The notes: generated by a model from the sequence alone, not told the origin. A stretch of DNA of 64,000 bases from JANOSH01 sp031415695 (GCA_031415695.1 JANOSH010000056.1:62001-126000), one strand, 5' to 3'; positions 32,109-41,088 are shown, counted from the first letter of the stretch. Numbers and translations are program-made.

Positions 32109-32795
32109 GTGAAAGGGTTTCGCGTTGTTCTTCTGGTGGCAGTGGTGGTCGGCGCATCGTGCGGTGCACGACGCGCCGATGCCCCCGCTGTCGAGCTCGA
32201 CGCGACCACGGTCGTGTCGGTGCTGTCCCCGCCCTTGGCAGCACCGACACTTGTCGCACAAGCCCCGCCGACCAGCGTGGCGGCGATGTCCGAACTGGCT
32301 GCGCTCGTGCGGTTTCTTGGGTCAGCCGAGTACGACGCAGCCGAGCATGCCGCTGCCCCCCAGCCAGTGGCTGTAACGATCGAAGCGTTGGCAGTGATCG
32401 AAGCGCCGGTTCTACCGGTCGGCGTCACTGCCAGCGGAGAGCTCGATGTGCCCGGACCCGACATCGTTGGCTGGTATGAGTTCGGTCCTTCACCTCGCGA
32501 GACCGGCACGACGGTGTTGGCTGCTCACGTGAATTTCAACGGGATCGATGGTGTGTTCCGAAACCTGCGCAAACTGGAGGCCGGTTCATTCATCGATGTT
32601 CGTCTGGCCGACCGGTCCACGCAACGGTATCTCGCAACCGATGTTGGCCTGTTCGACAAGGACGAATTGCCAACAAGCCGGGTGTGGAATCGCACCGGAC
32701 GACCCGGGCTGGTGCTGTTCACCTGCGGTGGGAGGTTCAACGCATCGCTGCGAAGCTTCGAGGACAACGTGCTGGCTTTTGCCATACCCATCTGA
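32109..32795 (+). CDS. Class F-type sortase
   Basis: The 228-residue protein starts with GTG and a lipoprotein-like or anchor signal (LLVAVVVGASCGAR). The catalytic domain (about 95-228) has TVLAAHVNFNG with the catalytic His, LVLFTCGGRFN with the catalytic Cys, and a following Arg-containing segment (LRSFEDN). Sortases join sorting-signal proteins to the envelope. The adjacent DUF4397 gene is the likely substrate. The start and the signal type are inferred. Confidence 0.85.
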   Translation: MKGFRVVLLVAVVVGASCGARRADAPAVELDATTVVSVLSPPLAAPTLVAQAPPTSVAAMSELAALVRFLGSAEYDAAEHAAAPQPVAVTIEALAVIEAPVLPVGVTASGELDVPGPDIVGWYEFGPSPRETGTTVLAAHVNFNGIDGVFRNLRKLEAGSFIDVRLADRSTQRYLATDVGLFDKDELPTSRVWNRTGRPGLVLFTCGGRFNASLRSFEDNVLAFAIPI

Positions 32796-32882
32796 CGTTG
32801 TAGAGAATTCTGGGCTTTCCGGGAACCAACGGTGGTGTGCGCTTCGTCACAGGTGTGACCTACAACCACCAAGGGGAACACC

Positions 32883-34246
32883 ATGAAGCGCACCACCGCT
32901 CTCGTGCTAGCTCTGTCGATCATCGTGCTCGCCGCATGTGGATCGAGCTCATCGAAGTCCGCAGTCGAACGCGAATTTCCCGACACCGGGGGTGCCGTTC
33001 GCACGACGGTATCACCCGCCACCACTGCCGCCGCTGCCGCCGCTACGACTGCCGCTGCTGGCACAAACGCAACCGCGGCCGCAGCCTCCGACGGTTCGAG
33101 GGCTGCCCCGTCGCAGTCAGCAACGACTACCGTCGTCGCCTCGCCCCCGGGAACGTTCGTCGACTACGGGGTGAATCGAACCACCCGTACATCGAGCGAT
33201 GCCGTGTCCACGTTTGCGCTCGATGTCGACACCGCCAGCTACTCAGTGGTTCGAGCCATGCTGAATCAAGGCACGCTGCCTCCCTTCGGTGCCGTGCGCA
33301 CCGAGGAGTTCGTCAACTCGTTCCAGCAGGGATACGACCCCGACACGGAGCCCGGCTTGAGGTTCGCAGCGGCGAACGCAAGATTCTGGCCGAGCTCGAC
33401 AGTTTGGAGCCCGAGAACTCCACCAATGCCGAAGCTGGTCTCAGTCTTGGTTACCGACTCGCTCGTGACAACTTCTCGGCCGGACGAATCAATCGAGTGA
33501 TCCTGGCATCGGACGGTGTTGCTAACGTCGGCGACACGTCGGCTGATGGCATCCTCGCCAATATCAGCGAGGAGGCGGGCAAAGGCATCCAGCTCGTTGC
33601 TGTTGGCGTTGGTCTTGGGAACCTGAACGACACGCTGTTGGAGCAGCTCGCCGATAGGGGAGACGGCTTCTACGTGTATATCGACACCACCGACGAGGCC
33701 GAGAAGGTCTTCGTGGAAAAGCTGTCCAGCACCATCCAAACCGTTGCCCTCGATGGCAAAGTCGAAGTTGTTTTCAACCGCGACAACGTTGTGAACTACC
33801 GGCTCCTCGGCTACGAGGATCGGGCCATCGCCGATGGTTCAATTCGCACCAACTCTGTCGACGGTGGCGAACTTGGTTCGGGGCACACGTCAACGGCACT
33901 GTACGAAGTGACCCTTGCCAGCCGGTCGTTGCCACGTGACGCCAACATCGCAACGGTCACCGTTGCCTGGCGTGATCCGGCTACCAAGGCCAACAAGGAA
34001 CGAACGGCCAAACTCACCGCAGGGTCGATCTCGCCCCAATTTTCCGAGGCGCCCACGTATCTGCAACTCGGCGTACTGGTTGCGGCCTTCGCCGAGCAGC
34101 TCCGTGATGCTCCTTGGGGTGACGAGACATCATTCGGGCGGCTCGCGGACCGTGCCGATGCGTTGTCGGGTCGGCTCGACGGCGACGACGCTGCTCGCGA
34201 GTTTGTCGGCCTTGTAGATCGGGCTGCCACGCTCAGCCGCCGCTAG
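32883..34246 (+). pseudogene. Broken von Willebrand A-type lipoprotein gene (YfbK-like)
   Basis: The first part (frame of 32883) encodes a lipoprotein start (LALSIIVLAACGSSS), a Thr/Ala-rich linker and the N-terminal domain of YfbK/DUF3520-type proteins (STFALDVDTASYSVVRAML, TEEFVNSFQQGYDPD). Near 33355-33370 the homologous reading moves to another frame and resumes at GERKILAELDSLEPENSTN, skipping about 100 residues, including the MIDAS DxSxS motif. The rest (VWA end and C-terminal domain) is intact to 34246. A deletion with frameshift is the simplest reading. Confidence 0.7.
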
Positions 34247-34262
34247 ATGGGTTCGGGTGGGG

Positions 34263-34871
34263 CTAGTCGGTGACGTCTCGGCGGCCCTCGATAGCCCGAC
34301 CCAACGTGAGCTCGTCGGCGTACTCCAAATCGCCGCCTACTGGCAGCCCGCTGGCGAGCCGGGTTACCTTCAATCCGATTGGTCGCAACAGTCTGCCGAG
34401 ATAGAGCGCCGTGACTTCGCCCTCGTGATTCGGGTTCGTGGCCAAGATCACTTCTTCGATGTTCTCGGGTTCGATACGCAACAGCAACTCGCGGATCTTG
34501 AGGTGCTCGGGCGAGATGCCGTCGATCGGGCTGATAGCGCCCAGTAGCACGTGATAGCGGCCCTTGAACTCGCCGGTCTTTTCGATGGCTACGACGTCAC
34601 GGGCATCTTCAACAACGCAGATGGTGCGGCTATCGCGACGGTCGTCAGTACAGATGCCGCATTGGGGTCCCTCGGCAACGTTGAAGCATCGTTGACAGAA
34701 CACAACACGAGCCTTTGCCTCGGTGATGGCATGTGCGAGCCGATGAGCGTCTTCGGCCGGAAGTTTCAGCAGATGAAACGCAATGCGCTGTGCCGACTTA
34801 GGTCCGATACCGGGCAACCGACCAAACTCGTCGATAAGCGTCTGCACCGCGAGGGCGTAGTTGCCAGCCAC
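34263..34871 (-). CDS. recR: Recombination protein RecR
   Basis: The 202-residue protein has the helix-hairpin-helix (LPGIGPKSAQRIAFHLL near 18-34), a Cys4 zinc site (CQRCFNVAEGPQCGIC near 59-74) and a Toprim domain (TICVVEDARDVVAIEKTGEF near 83-102). It works with RecF/RecO in loading RecA at gaps. It follows dnaX with two bases between; in most actinobacteria a ybaB gene stands between them, and none is seen here. Confidence 0.97.
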   Translation of the reverse strand: MAGNYALAVQTLIDEFGRLPGIGPKSAQRIAFHLLKLPAEDAHRLAHAITEAKARVVFCQRCFNVAEGPQCGICTDDRRDSRTICVVEDARDVVAIEKTGEFKGRYHVLLGAISPIDGISPEHLKIRELLLRIEPENIEEVILATNPNHEGEVTALYLGRLLRPIGLKVTRLASGLPVGGDLEYADELTLGRAIEGRRDVTD

Positions 34872-34873
34872 GC

Positions 34874-36646
34874 TTACCCCTTATCGTCGATCAGTTCAGC
34901 GCCGGGAAATGCCTGCACCAAACGATCGACTGGAGTAACGGCACCCTCGGCGGGAGCGTCGGTGAGTTCACTCGGATCGTAGTTTTCGTCGTCGGGTTCG
35001 GGCTCGGCGAGTCGAGACACAGCATGGTCGGTGGCGTTGCCCTCGATGATGAGTCGCACGGGTACGGGCCGACCGAAATGTTTGGCCAGCGCAGCTTCAA
35101 CAGTGGGGCGATGTTCCTCCAACCGCGTTAGTGGCGTGTTGGGCGGCACCGAGAAACGGGTGGAGTTACCCTCGTTGTCGGTGAATCGCCCGATGGCGTA
35201 CAACGCTTTGGCAAGCCCTTTCATACTCGGGAGGATGGAGTCGCTCCACGCCAAGGTGAGTTCGTCACGGCGAGGCAAGTCGACTGGTCTGGTGACGTCA
35301 GCGGACGGCGCAATGGCGACTGGCGGGGCCGCGGGCGCGGCGACGAGTGGTGCGACAGCCGCCGCCGGGCCTGGGCGTTGTGCCCGCTGCCCGAGTTGTG
35401 CGCGGTTCGCAACGGGTGCACTAGGTGTGTCATCGCCAGCCCGATTCGCGGCCATGGCGGCGCGCACGGCGGCCGCCGAACCCTGCCCTGCCGGTTGTGC
35501 GACATTGGTTGGCGTTGCTGCGACCGTGGCGCGAGACATGGGCTCGGCACCCTGGCCTTTCTCCAACCGTTCGATGCGGGCAAGGAGAGCCGACAGGGAA
35601 GTATCGGCTTCGGGTCGCGTTAGGCGCACCATGGCAACATCGAGCAGCAGTCTTGGGTCGGGGGCCTGTCGCATTTCCACCAGAGCCTCGCCGAGCACTT
35701 CCATTGCCCGGGTGATGCTGGCGAGACCAAGCTGGCGGGACTGTTCGGTGACTTGCTGTCGCGCCCGTTCGGGTAACTGGACAAGATCTGGGGCAAGCGA
35801 ACCCAGCAGGCAGTCCCGCAACCGGACAACCAGTCGCTCGGTTGTGTTACGAGCATCACGACCCGCTGCCGATGCCTTGGCTATGGCAGCGATACCGGCC
35901 GCGCTATCGCTGTCGATTAGTGCTTGGATGAGGTTGTCAATGGGCTCGCCGTCGTCGTCGATACCGCCACCGGCGATGAGTGTTTCCAACGCCGACAACG
36001 TGTCCCGGGCCGAACCAGCACCGCGAACTACGGCTGCCTCGATGACCTCGTCGGACAGATCGAGCCCGGCATCGCTGGAGATGAACCGAAGGTGATCGGC
36101 TAGTTGACTGGCTGGCAGAAGCTGAAAATTCAGAGACTGGCACCGACTGCGAATGGTGTCGCTGACCTTTTGCGGGTCGGTGGTAGCCAATACGAAAACC
36201 ACATGCGGTGGCGGTTCCTCAAGCGTCTTGAGCAGAGCCGCTTCGGCTGCTTTGGACAGCATATGGACTTCGTCAAGGATGTACACCTTGTGACGTCCGG
36301 GCGTGCCGAGCATGGTCTTCTCGATGAGATCACGCATGGAATCGACGCCGTTGTTGCTGGCGGCGTCGAGTTCGTGAACGTCGTAACTGGTGCCAGCTTC
36401 GACAGATTTGCAGCTATCGCACTCGCAGCACGGCTCGCCGCCGACGACATTCGTGCAGTTGAGTACCTTGGCGAGAATGCGTGCAGTGCTGGTTTTTCCC
36501 GTGCCTCGGGGGCCGCTGAACAGGTAGGCATGGCCTACACGGTTGGTCTCGACTGCTGTTCGCAACGCCTTGACGATATGTTCCTGGCCTCGTTGCTCGG
36601 AGAACCGGCGGGATCGGTAGCGCCGGTAGAGCGACTGGTATTCCAT
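34874..36646 (-). CDS. dnaX: DNA polymerase III subunit gamma/tau
   Basis: The ATG at 36646 (MEYQSLYRRYRSR) gives 590 residues; a longer frame adds eight. Walker A (GPRGTGKTST near 44), a zinc module (CCECDSC near 70), Walker B region (VYILDEVHMLS near 117) and the SRC motif (SRCQSLNFQ near 163) define the clamp loader ATPase. A Pro/Ala-rich linker (about 360-440) precedes a C-terminal domain with tau-like character. The SRP RNA gene lies upstream on the same strand. Confidence 0.97.
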   Translation of the reverse strand: MEYQSLYRRYRSRRFSEQRGQEHIVKALRTAVETNRVGHAYLFSGPRGTGKTSTARILAKVLNCTNVVGGEPCCECDSCKSVEAGTSYDVHELDAASNNGVDSMRDLIEKTMLGTPGRHKVYILDEVHMLSKAAEAALLKTLEEPPPHVVFVLATTDPQKVSDTIRSRCQSLNFQLLPASQLADHLRFISSDAGLDLSDEVIEAAVVRGAGSARDTLSALETLIAGGGIDDDGEPIDNLIQALIDSDSAAGIAAIAKASAAGRDARNTTERLVVRLRDCLLGSLAPDLVQLPERARQQVTEQSRQLGLASITRAMEVLGEALVEMRQAPDPRLLLDVAMVRLTRPEADTSLSALLARIERLEKGQGAEPMSRATVAATPTNVAQPAGQGSAAAVRAAMAANRAGDDTPSAPVANRAQLGQRAQRPGPAAAVAPLVAAPAAPPVAIAPSADVTRPVDLPRRDELTLAWSDSILPSMKGLAKALYAIGRFTDNEGNSTRFSVPPNTPLTRLEEHRPTVEAALAKHFGRPVPVRLIIEGNATDHAVSRLAEPEPDDENYDPSELTDAPAEGAVTPVDRLVQAFPGAELIDDKG

Positions 36647-36701
36647 ACCGCCAACATACCTGGCGAGCACGTGGACCGAGCGGCCAACAGCGAGTGTGGT
36701 A

Positions 36702-36801
36702 GTGACCAGGCGATCTGCGGCGCACGGCAGGTTCCATTGAAGGCTGCTGCATTCCTGCCCTGACCTGGTTCACGGACTCCCGTCGCACAGGACCCGGTCA
36801 C
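36702..36801 (-). ncRNA. ffs: Signal recognition particle RNA (4.5S type)
   Basis: On the minus strand the conserved SRP apical motif reads CCAGGTCAGG, then GGAA, then AGCAGCC, as in small bacterial SRP RNA. The ends pair (gtgacc... with ...ggtcac), which gives a rod of about 100 bases. It lies just upstream of dnaX, which is the typical actinobacterial location. Confidence 0.93.
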
Positions 36802-36907
36802 CACCTCACCCGCTATTTGCTGCCCGCACAGGAGCAAGAAACATCGGACTCCCGAAAGTGTATCGGGTCGGCTAGCCTTTGTGCTCTGCAGGGCTAAACC
36901 CCGGCTC

Positions 36908-36995
36908 GGAGGGTTGCGAGAGCGGCCGAATCGGCACGACTGGAAATCGTGTGTGGGGAAACTCACCGTGGGTTCAAATCCCACATCCTCCGCCA
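36908..36995 (+). tRNA. tRNA-Ser (GGA anticodon)
   Basis: The acceptor stem ggagggt pairs with atcctcc (one G-U), the loop ctGGAaa carries the anticodon within a cacga/tcgtg stem, there is a long variable arm as in serine tRNAs, and the T loop has GGTTCAAATCC. CCA is encoded at 36993-36995. Its last bases lie in the direct repeat that marks the left end of the restriction-modification cassette. Confidence 0.95.
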
Positions 36996-37010
36996 GATGA
37001 ACGATGTCGA
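36989..37010. repeat. Left 22-base direct repeat of the R-M cassette (attL-like)
   Basis: This repeat (tccgccagatgaacgatgtc plus ga) begins with the last seven bases of tRNA-Ser including CCA and continues into what is, at the right copy, the start of tadA. The identical right copy lies at 39095-39116. Confidence 0.9.
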
Positions 37011-37014
37011 TGCC

Positions 37015-37842
37015 CTACGGGGCCTCGCCTTCTTTCGGCATCAGCAACCTCACCACCCTGATGCCCTCGACTGTCTCCGAACTACGAGCGTCGGACTCCA
37101 GATCGATACCGGGCGATTCCTGCAGCACCGAGCCGACCAGCGTGTGCGTGTCTATGGCACCGGCCGGCGGAGGCTCCCGACCCTCAACCTCTGCGAGGCG
37201 AAGCGCTGACAGGTGTGCGATGCGGATGGCTTGGATTACGAGGACTCGCCGCAGCCCATCTGAGACCTCGCCGCGCTCGTGTGCGACAGCAGCCAACCGC
37301 GCAATCGTTTCGGCTCGACGAGCGATCCTCGTATCGGGATGACCGCGAATCGCCCGGAGTTCGTCCGAGATAAGCGATCGTCTGAGGCCCGGGGGTAACT
37401 TGATGGGCTCACCCCGTGGTGGAATTACCTCATTGAGGATTGCCTTGTACTTCGATTTGTCGATGGCATCGAGGTACGCCGAGTACTCCAATCGATTTAG
37501 ATGCTTCTTGGCGTCTGCATCGTTTCCCGTGGTGTCTTCGTACTCCCAAAGCGGGTAGACCGTGACCTCAGCAACTTCAAAGACATCGAGAACACGCATG
37601 GCGACGGCATCCGTACGTTGGTTGGTGAGATGCCTCCGGATACGAACACGCAGCTGTTCATTCGTCTGCCCGACATAGATTGGTTCGCCCTCGTAGTCGT
37701 AGAACGCGTAGACCCCCCATTTCGCGTCTGCCCAACGACGGCCCTGATCGTCCAGTTCGTTTAGGGCGTTTGAAAGCATCTGGCGGAAGTCGCGTACCTC
37801 TGGTGCTGGTAGCGAGGTGCGCGGCGGCTTAGCCATCGCCAA
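37015..37842 (-). CDS. GIY-YIG endonuclease, probable restriction enzyme
   Basis: The 275-residue protein carries a GIY-YIG domain near residues 40-100: GVYAFYDYEGEPIYVGQT, with Arg residues (LRVRIRRHL) after it. The remainder is helical and without a clear match. Its start overlaps the stop of the methyltransferase gene by 14 bases. This coupling, within a repeat-flanked cassette, suggests a type II restriction enzyme partnered with the C5 methyltransferase, as known for some GIY-YIG enzymes such as Eco29kI. The recognition site cannot be predicted. Confidence 0.75.
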   Translation of the reverse strand: MAMAKPPRTSLPAPEVRDFRQMLSNALNELDDQGRRWADAKWGVYAFYDYEGEPIYVGQTNEQLRVRIRRHLTNQRTDAVAMRVLDVFEVAEVTVYPLWEYEDTTGNDADAKKHLNRLEYSAYLDAIDKSKYKAILNEVIPPRGEPIKLPPGLRRSLISDELRAIRGHPDTRIARRAETIARLAAVAHERGEVSDGLRRVLVIQAIRIAHLSALRLAEVEGREPPPAGAIDTHTLVGSVLQESPGIDLESDARSSETVEGIRVVRLLMPKEGEAP

Positions 37843-39013
37843 CCGCCATGTAGCTCCGTGGAGCTAGGTCTCCGACGAGTAGAGGTCGGAGGTAGTTGGT
37901 AGCCAACCACTCGACAACGGGCACAACCACCGCATCACCGCACCCGAACATCACCTGCAGCGGTCGAATGCCGTCAATGCGGTAGTCCGGAGCGCCCATT
38001 AGCACCAGGTACTCGTGCGGGGTCATCCATCGAACGCGTACTGTGCCGTTGCCAGTGCGCACCACGGCCTGCTTCGACGAGCCACCGCGTGCAGTTCGAA
38101 GGCAGCCGGCGATGTCGTCAGCCCGCACCTCCCATACAGCTACGCCCTTACGTGTTCGCCGATAGGCCGTGCGATACGAAACCCGTTTGCCCTTGATGAG
38201 CCCATCGAGTCGTTTACGTTGCATGTCCGACAGAGACCCGAGGAATAAGGCTGTTCGCCTCTCGTCCCACCACCGGTCGTCGCCAGGTGGCAGCCTGTCA
38301 GCGAGAGCAGAGAACCCCGTCGACGTAGCTTTGGGGGGATCAGGCAACGGCGCTTGGTGTGTGGTCAGTGTCTCGTCTTGGAACACGAAGTCCAGCCACT
38401 CAGGTCGCAACCACGCATTGGGCTGGCTGGACGTAGCGACCGGATCGAGGGAGCCAATAAGGAACAACCTCGGTCTTGACTGCGGCACGAAGCGACGTGC
38501 ATCGAGGGTAAGCACGTCCACCGAGTAGCCGAGCTTATTCAGTTCTGTGACGGCAGTGCGAAGGTCGTCGCCGCCATGAGAAGTTGCGAGACCGATGACG
38601 TTTTCGGCGGCGACAACCCTTGGTCGATTGTCGCCCAGTTCCTCCAGGATTCGAGTCCAGGCAAAGAACGTACCCGATTCGTCACCCGCAAGGCCCTTGC
38701 GCCAGCCAGCGAGTGAAAGGTCCGTGCACGGGAATGAGGCCCAAGCGAAGTCCACACTCGGTAGGTTCGAGCTGCTGACGAGTGCGATGTCGCCTACTAC
38801 GTATGTGTGGTCTTCGGGTGCGAAGTGGCCGGAGTACAGCTCGTGCTTTGCAGGCTCCCAGTCGTTGGACCACACCACTGTGAAGCCAGCCGACTCCAAC
38901 CCAAGACGAACCAGCCCGATACCTGCGAAGAACTCGGCGGCTCGCAGCGAAGGCGAGCCGGGGGATGCCCCAGGGGCGATGCACGGCATAAGCACGAAGC
39001 CTACAGAAAACAC
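37829..39013 (-). CDS. DNA cytosine-5 methyltransferase of the R-M cassette
   Basis: The 394-residue protein has all motifs of C5 methyltransferases: AAEFFAGIGLVRLGL (motif I, near 26), FPCTDLSLAG (IV, catalytic Cys near 94), ENVIGLAT (VI), QSRPRLFLIG (VIII), RTARGGSSKQ (IX) and GCGDAVVVPVVEWL (X). Start is GTG at 39013 or an ATG at 38989. It is complete and probably active. It is encoded before the nuclease, so methylation would come first. The pair is inserted between tRNA-Ser and tadA. Confidence 0.92.
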   Translation of the reverse strand: MFSVGFVLMPCIAPGASPGSPSLRAAEFFAGIGLVRLGLESAGFTVVWSNDWEPAKHELYSGHFAPEDHTYVVGDIALVSSSNLPSVDFAWASFPCTDLSLAGWRKGLAGDESGTFFAWTRILEELGDNRPRVVAAENVIGLATSHGGDDLRTAVTELNKLGYSVDVLTLDARRFVPQSRPRLFLIGSLDPVATSSQPNAWLRPEWLDFVFQDETLTTHQAPLPDPPKATSTGFSALADRLPPGDDRWWDERRTALFLGSLSDMQRKRLDGLIKGKRVSYRTAYRRTRKGVAVWEVRADDIAGCLRTARGGSSKQAVVRTGNGTVRVRWMTPHEYLVLMGAPDYRIDGIRPLQVMFGCGDAVVVPVVEWLATNYLRPLLVGDLAPRSYMAVGDG

Positions 39014-39094
39014 CTGTTCGATACACGGACGATTGCCAGTTCAGACCCCAGCCCAAAGTCGGATGGCAAGCCGTTCAAGGACAGCTGTAAGACT

Positions 39095-39116
39095 TCCGCC
39101 AGATGAACGATGTCGA
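39095..39116. repeat. Right 22-base direct repeat of the R-M cassette (attR-like)
   Basis: Exact copy of 36989-37010. It contains the ATG of tadA at 39103, so the insertion duplicated the end of the tRNA and the first codons of tadA without breaking either gene. Confidence 0.9.
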
Positions 39117-39588
39117 CGCCATGGACGTTGCGCTCGAAGAGGCTTGCGCCGCGCTCGCGCACGACGATGTTCCCGTCGGTGCCGTTGTGCTGTTCGAGGG
39201 TCGGGTTATCGCTCGGCGCCACAACGAACGCGAACGCACCGGCGACCCAACCGCTCATGCCGAAACGTTGGCCTTACGCGACGCAGCTGTTGTCATCGGA
39301 CACTGGCGGCTGAACGACTGCACGCTGGTTGTCACGCTCGAACCGTGCGTCATGTGTGCTGGCGCGTTAGTAAATGCCCGTATCGGCCGGGTTGTCTTTG
39401 CCGCGGCCGACCCGAAGGCCGGTGCGCTGGGTTCGTTGTACGACATCTGCGCCGATACCCGGCTCAACCATCGGCCACCGGTTTCGTCGGGTGTTCGGGC
39501 GGTAGAGGCAGCCCAACTCCTGAAGGACTTCTTTGCCGCTAAGCGACGCCGCGCAACCACAGAGCCAAACGAACCGGCCTCCTGCTAG
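39103..39588 (+). CDS. tadA: tRNA-specific adenosine deaminase
   Basis: The 161-residue protein has the zinc-deaminase motifs HAETLALRDAA near 50-60 (His, catalytic Glu) and PCVMCAGAL near 80-88 (two Cys). It deaminates A34 of tRNA-Arg(ACG) to inosine. The start ATG is inside the right direct repeat. A tRNA-Ser gene follows after 10 bases, and originally another preceded it directly; tadA next to tRNA-Ser genes is usual in actinobacteria. Confidence 0.96.
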   Translation: MNDVDAMDVALEEACAALAHDDVPVGAVVLFEGRVIARRHNERERTGDPTAHAETLALRDAAVVIGHWRLNDCTLVVTLEPCVMCAGALVNARIGRVVFAAADPKAGALGSLYDICADTRLNHRPPVSSGVRAVEAAQLLKDFFAAKRRRATTEPNEPASC

Positions 39589-39598
39589 CCTTACGAGC

Positions 39599-39686
39599 GG
39601 AAGGGTGCCAGAGCGGCCGAATGGGACGGTCTCGAAAACCGTTGTCCTGCAAGGGACCGCGGGTTCAAATCCCGCTCCTTCCGCCA
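39599..39686 (+). tRNA. tRNA-Ser (CGA anticodon)
   Basis: Acceptor stem ggaaggg pairs with tccttcc (one G-U), anticodon loop ctCGAaa lies in an acggt/accgt stem, a long variable arm is present, T loop GGTTCAAATCC, CCA encoded at the end. Confidence 0.95.
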
Positions 39687-39759
39687 ATCGGCCGGGAAGT
39701 CCCGCAGTGGGCTTCCTGGCCGAATGTTTCATCGGCCTGCATGTCGCCGGTGAATACTT

Positions 39760-41088
39760 GTGGACATGGCTGGCACAATGACGTCGCTCGGCCTGGGTTA
39801 CCGCAAGCTCTATGTATCGACGGTTGTTTCTAACCTCGGTGACGGCATGGCGTCGGTGGCGTATCCGTGGCTGGCGTCGGCCGTCACTCGCAACCCGCTT
39901 CTGGTGTCGCTTGTGGTGGTTGCGCAGAAGTTGCCTTGGCTGGTTTTTGCCCTGCCGGCCGGGGTGATTACCGACCGGGTTGACCGTCGGCGAGCGATGG
40001 CCCTCATGGATGTGCTGCGGTTCGCACTCACGCTGCTCGTCGCGTTGGCGGTCCTCGGTTGGAGCGGTGATCTTCCCGGACCGCGCCAGCTCGATAGAGT
40101 CGTGGGAACCCGAACCGGCCTGTATGTCGTGGTGCTGCTCGCCACGTTGCTGTTGGGCATGGCCGAGGTGCTGCGTGACAACTGCGGTCAGACCATCATG
40201 CCGAACCTGGTCGCTGACGAACATCTTGAAACTGCGAACGGCCGGCTCTGGGCCGCCGAAGGCATCGCCAACACCTTCATTGGCCCTCCAATCGGATCAT
40301 TGCTGCTCGTGGCCTCGTTTGCGCTTCCGTTCTTCCTCGACGCCGCATCCTTCTTTGCCGCCGCCGCGTTGGTTGCGTCCATCTCCGGGTCGTTCCGGGT
40401 CGTCCGTGACGACACCGTTCCACCGGCGAGTTGGCGCGTGGATTTGGCCGAAGGGGTGAGGTGGCTGTGGCGTCACGAGCTGCTACGACCAATGGCGATC
40501 ATCCTCGGAATCATGAATCTGGCGAGCATGCTGGGTGCGGCCACGTTGGTGTTGTTCGCGCAGGAGGTGCTCGACATTGGCCCAGTGCTCTTCGCGGTAC
40601 TCGGGTTCGGTTACGCACTCGGGGGGATTGTGGCCGGATCGTTTGCCTCCGCAGTCTCCAAACGTCTCGGGAGCGGCACCTGCCTGGCCTTCACCCTTGC
40701 CGGGTCGGCGGTCGTAGCGCTGACCATCGGGCTGTTTCCCTCGTGGCCAGTCGTCGTGGTGATGTACACGGTGCTGGCGCTGCTTGGGACCCTGTGGAAT
40801 GTCATTACGGTGAGTTTGCGCCAGTCGATTATCCCGCCTCATCTCTTGGGCCGGGTCAATAGTGTGTACCGATTCTTCGCTTGGGGAATGATGCCCATTG
40901 GTGCGGCTCTGAGTGGGTTGATCGTCTGGGCAGTCGATCGGTTCGCCAGTCGAGACTGGGGTTTGCGATCGGTCTATTTCATCGACGCAGCCATCCACGT
41001 TGCCTTGTTTTTGGTCGGCTCCTCGAAGCTGACAACCGCCAAAATCGCTCTTGCTCGCACGGCGGCCGGCGGTTCGGCCGGCGCTTAG
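39760..41088 (+). CDS. MFS transporter
   Basis: The 442-residue protein has twelve predicted transmembrane segments and an MFS loop 2-3 motif (GVITDRVDRRRAM near 67-79). The pattern resembles enterobactin exporter-like and antibiotic efflux transporters (SVAYPWLASAVTRNPLLV). The start could be GTG 39760, ATG 39766 or ATG 39778. It converges on a methyltransferase gene with a 4-base overlap. Substrate unknown. Confidence 0.9.
   Translation: MDMAGTMTSLGLGYRKLYVSTVVSNLGDGMASVAYPWLASAVTRNPLLVSLVVVAQKLPWLVFALPAGVITDRVDRRRAMALMDVLRFALTLLVALAVLGWSGDLPGPRQLDRVVGTRTGLYVVVLLATLLLGMAEVLRDNCGQTIMPNLVADEHLETANGRLWAAEGIANTFIGPPIGSLLLVASFALPFFLDAASFFAAAALVASISGSFRVVRDDTVPPASWRVDLAEGVRWLWRHELLRPMAIILGIMNLASMLGAATLVLFAQEVLDIGPVLFAVLGFGYALGGIVAGSFASAVSKRLGSGTCLAFTLAGSAVVALTIGLFPSWPVVVVMYTVLALLGTLWNVITVSLRQSIIPPHLLGRVNSVYRFFAWGMMPIGAALSGLIVWAVDRFASRDWGLRSVYFIDAAIHVALFLVGSSKLTTAKIALARTAAGGSAGA

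Noticed and set aside
32837..33362. N-terminal part of a 469-residue plus-strand frame
   Set aside because: It is Arg/His/Cys-rich with no family pattern, while the overlapping frame encodes a clear lipoprotein; only the part after 33363 is homologous.
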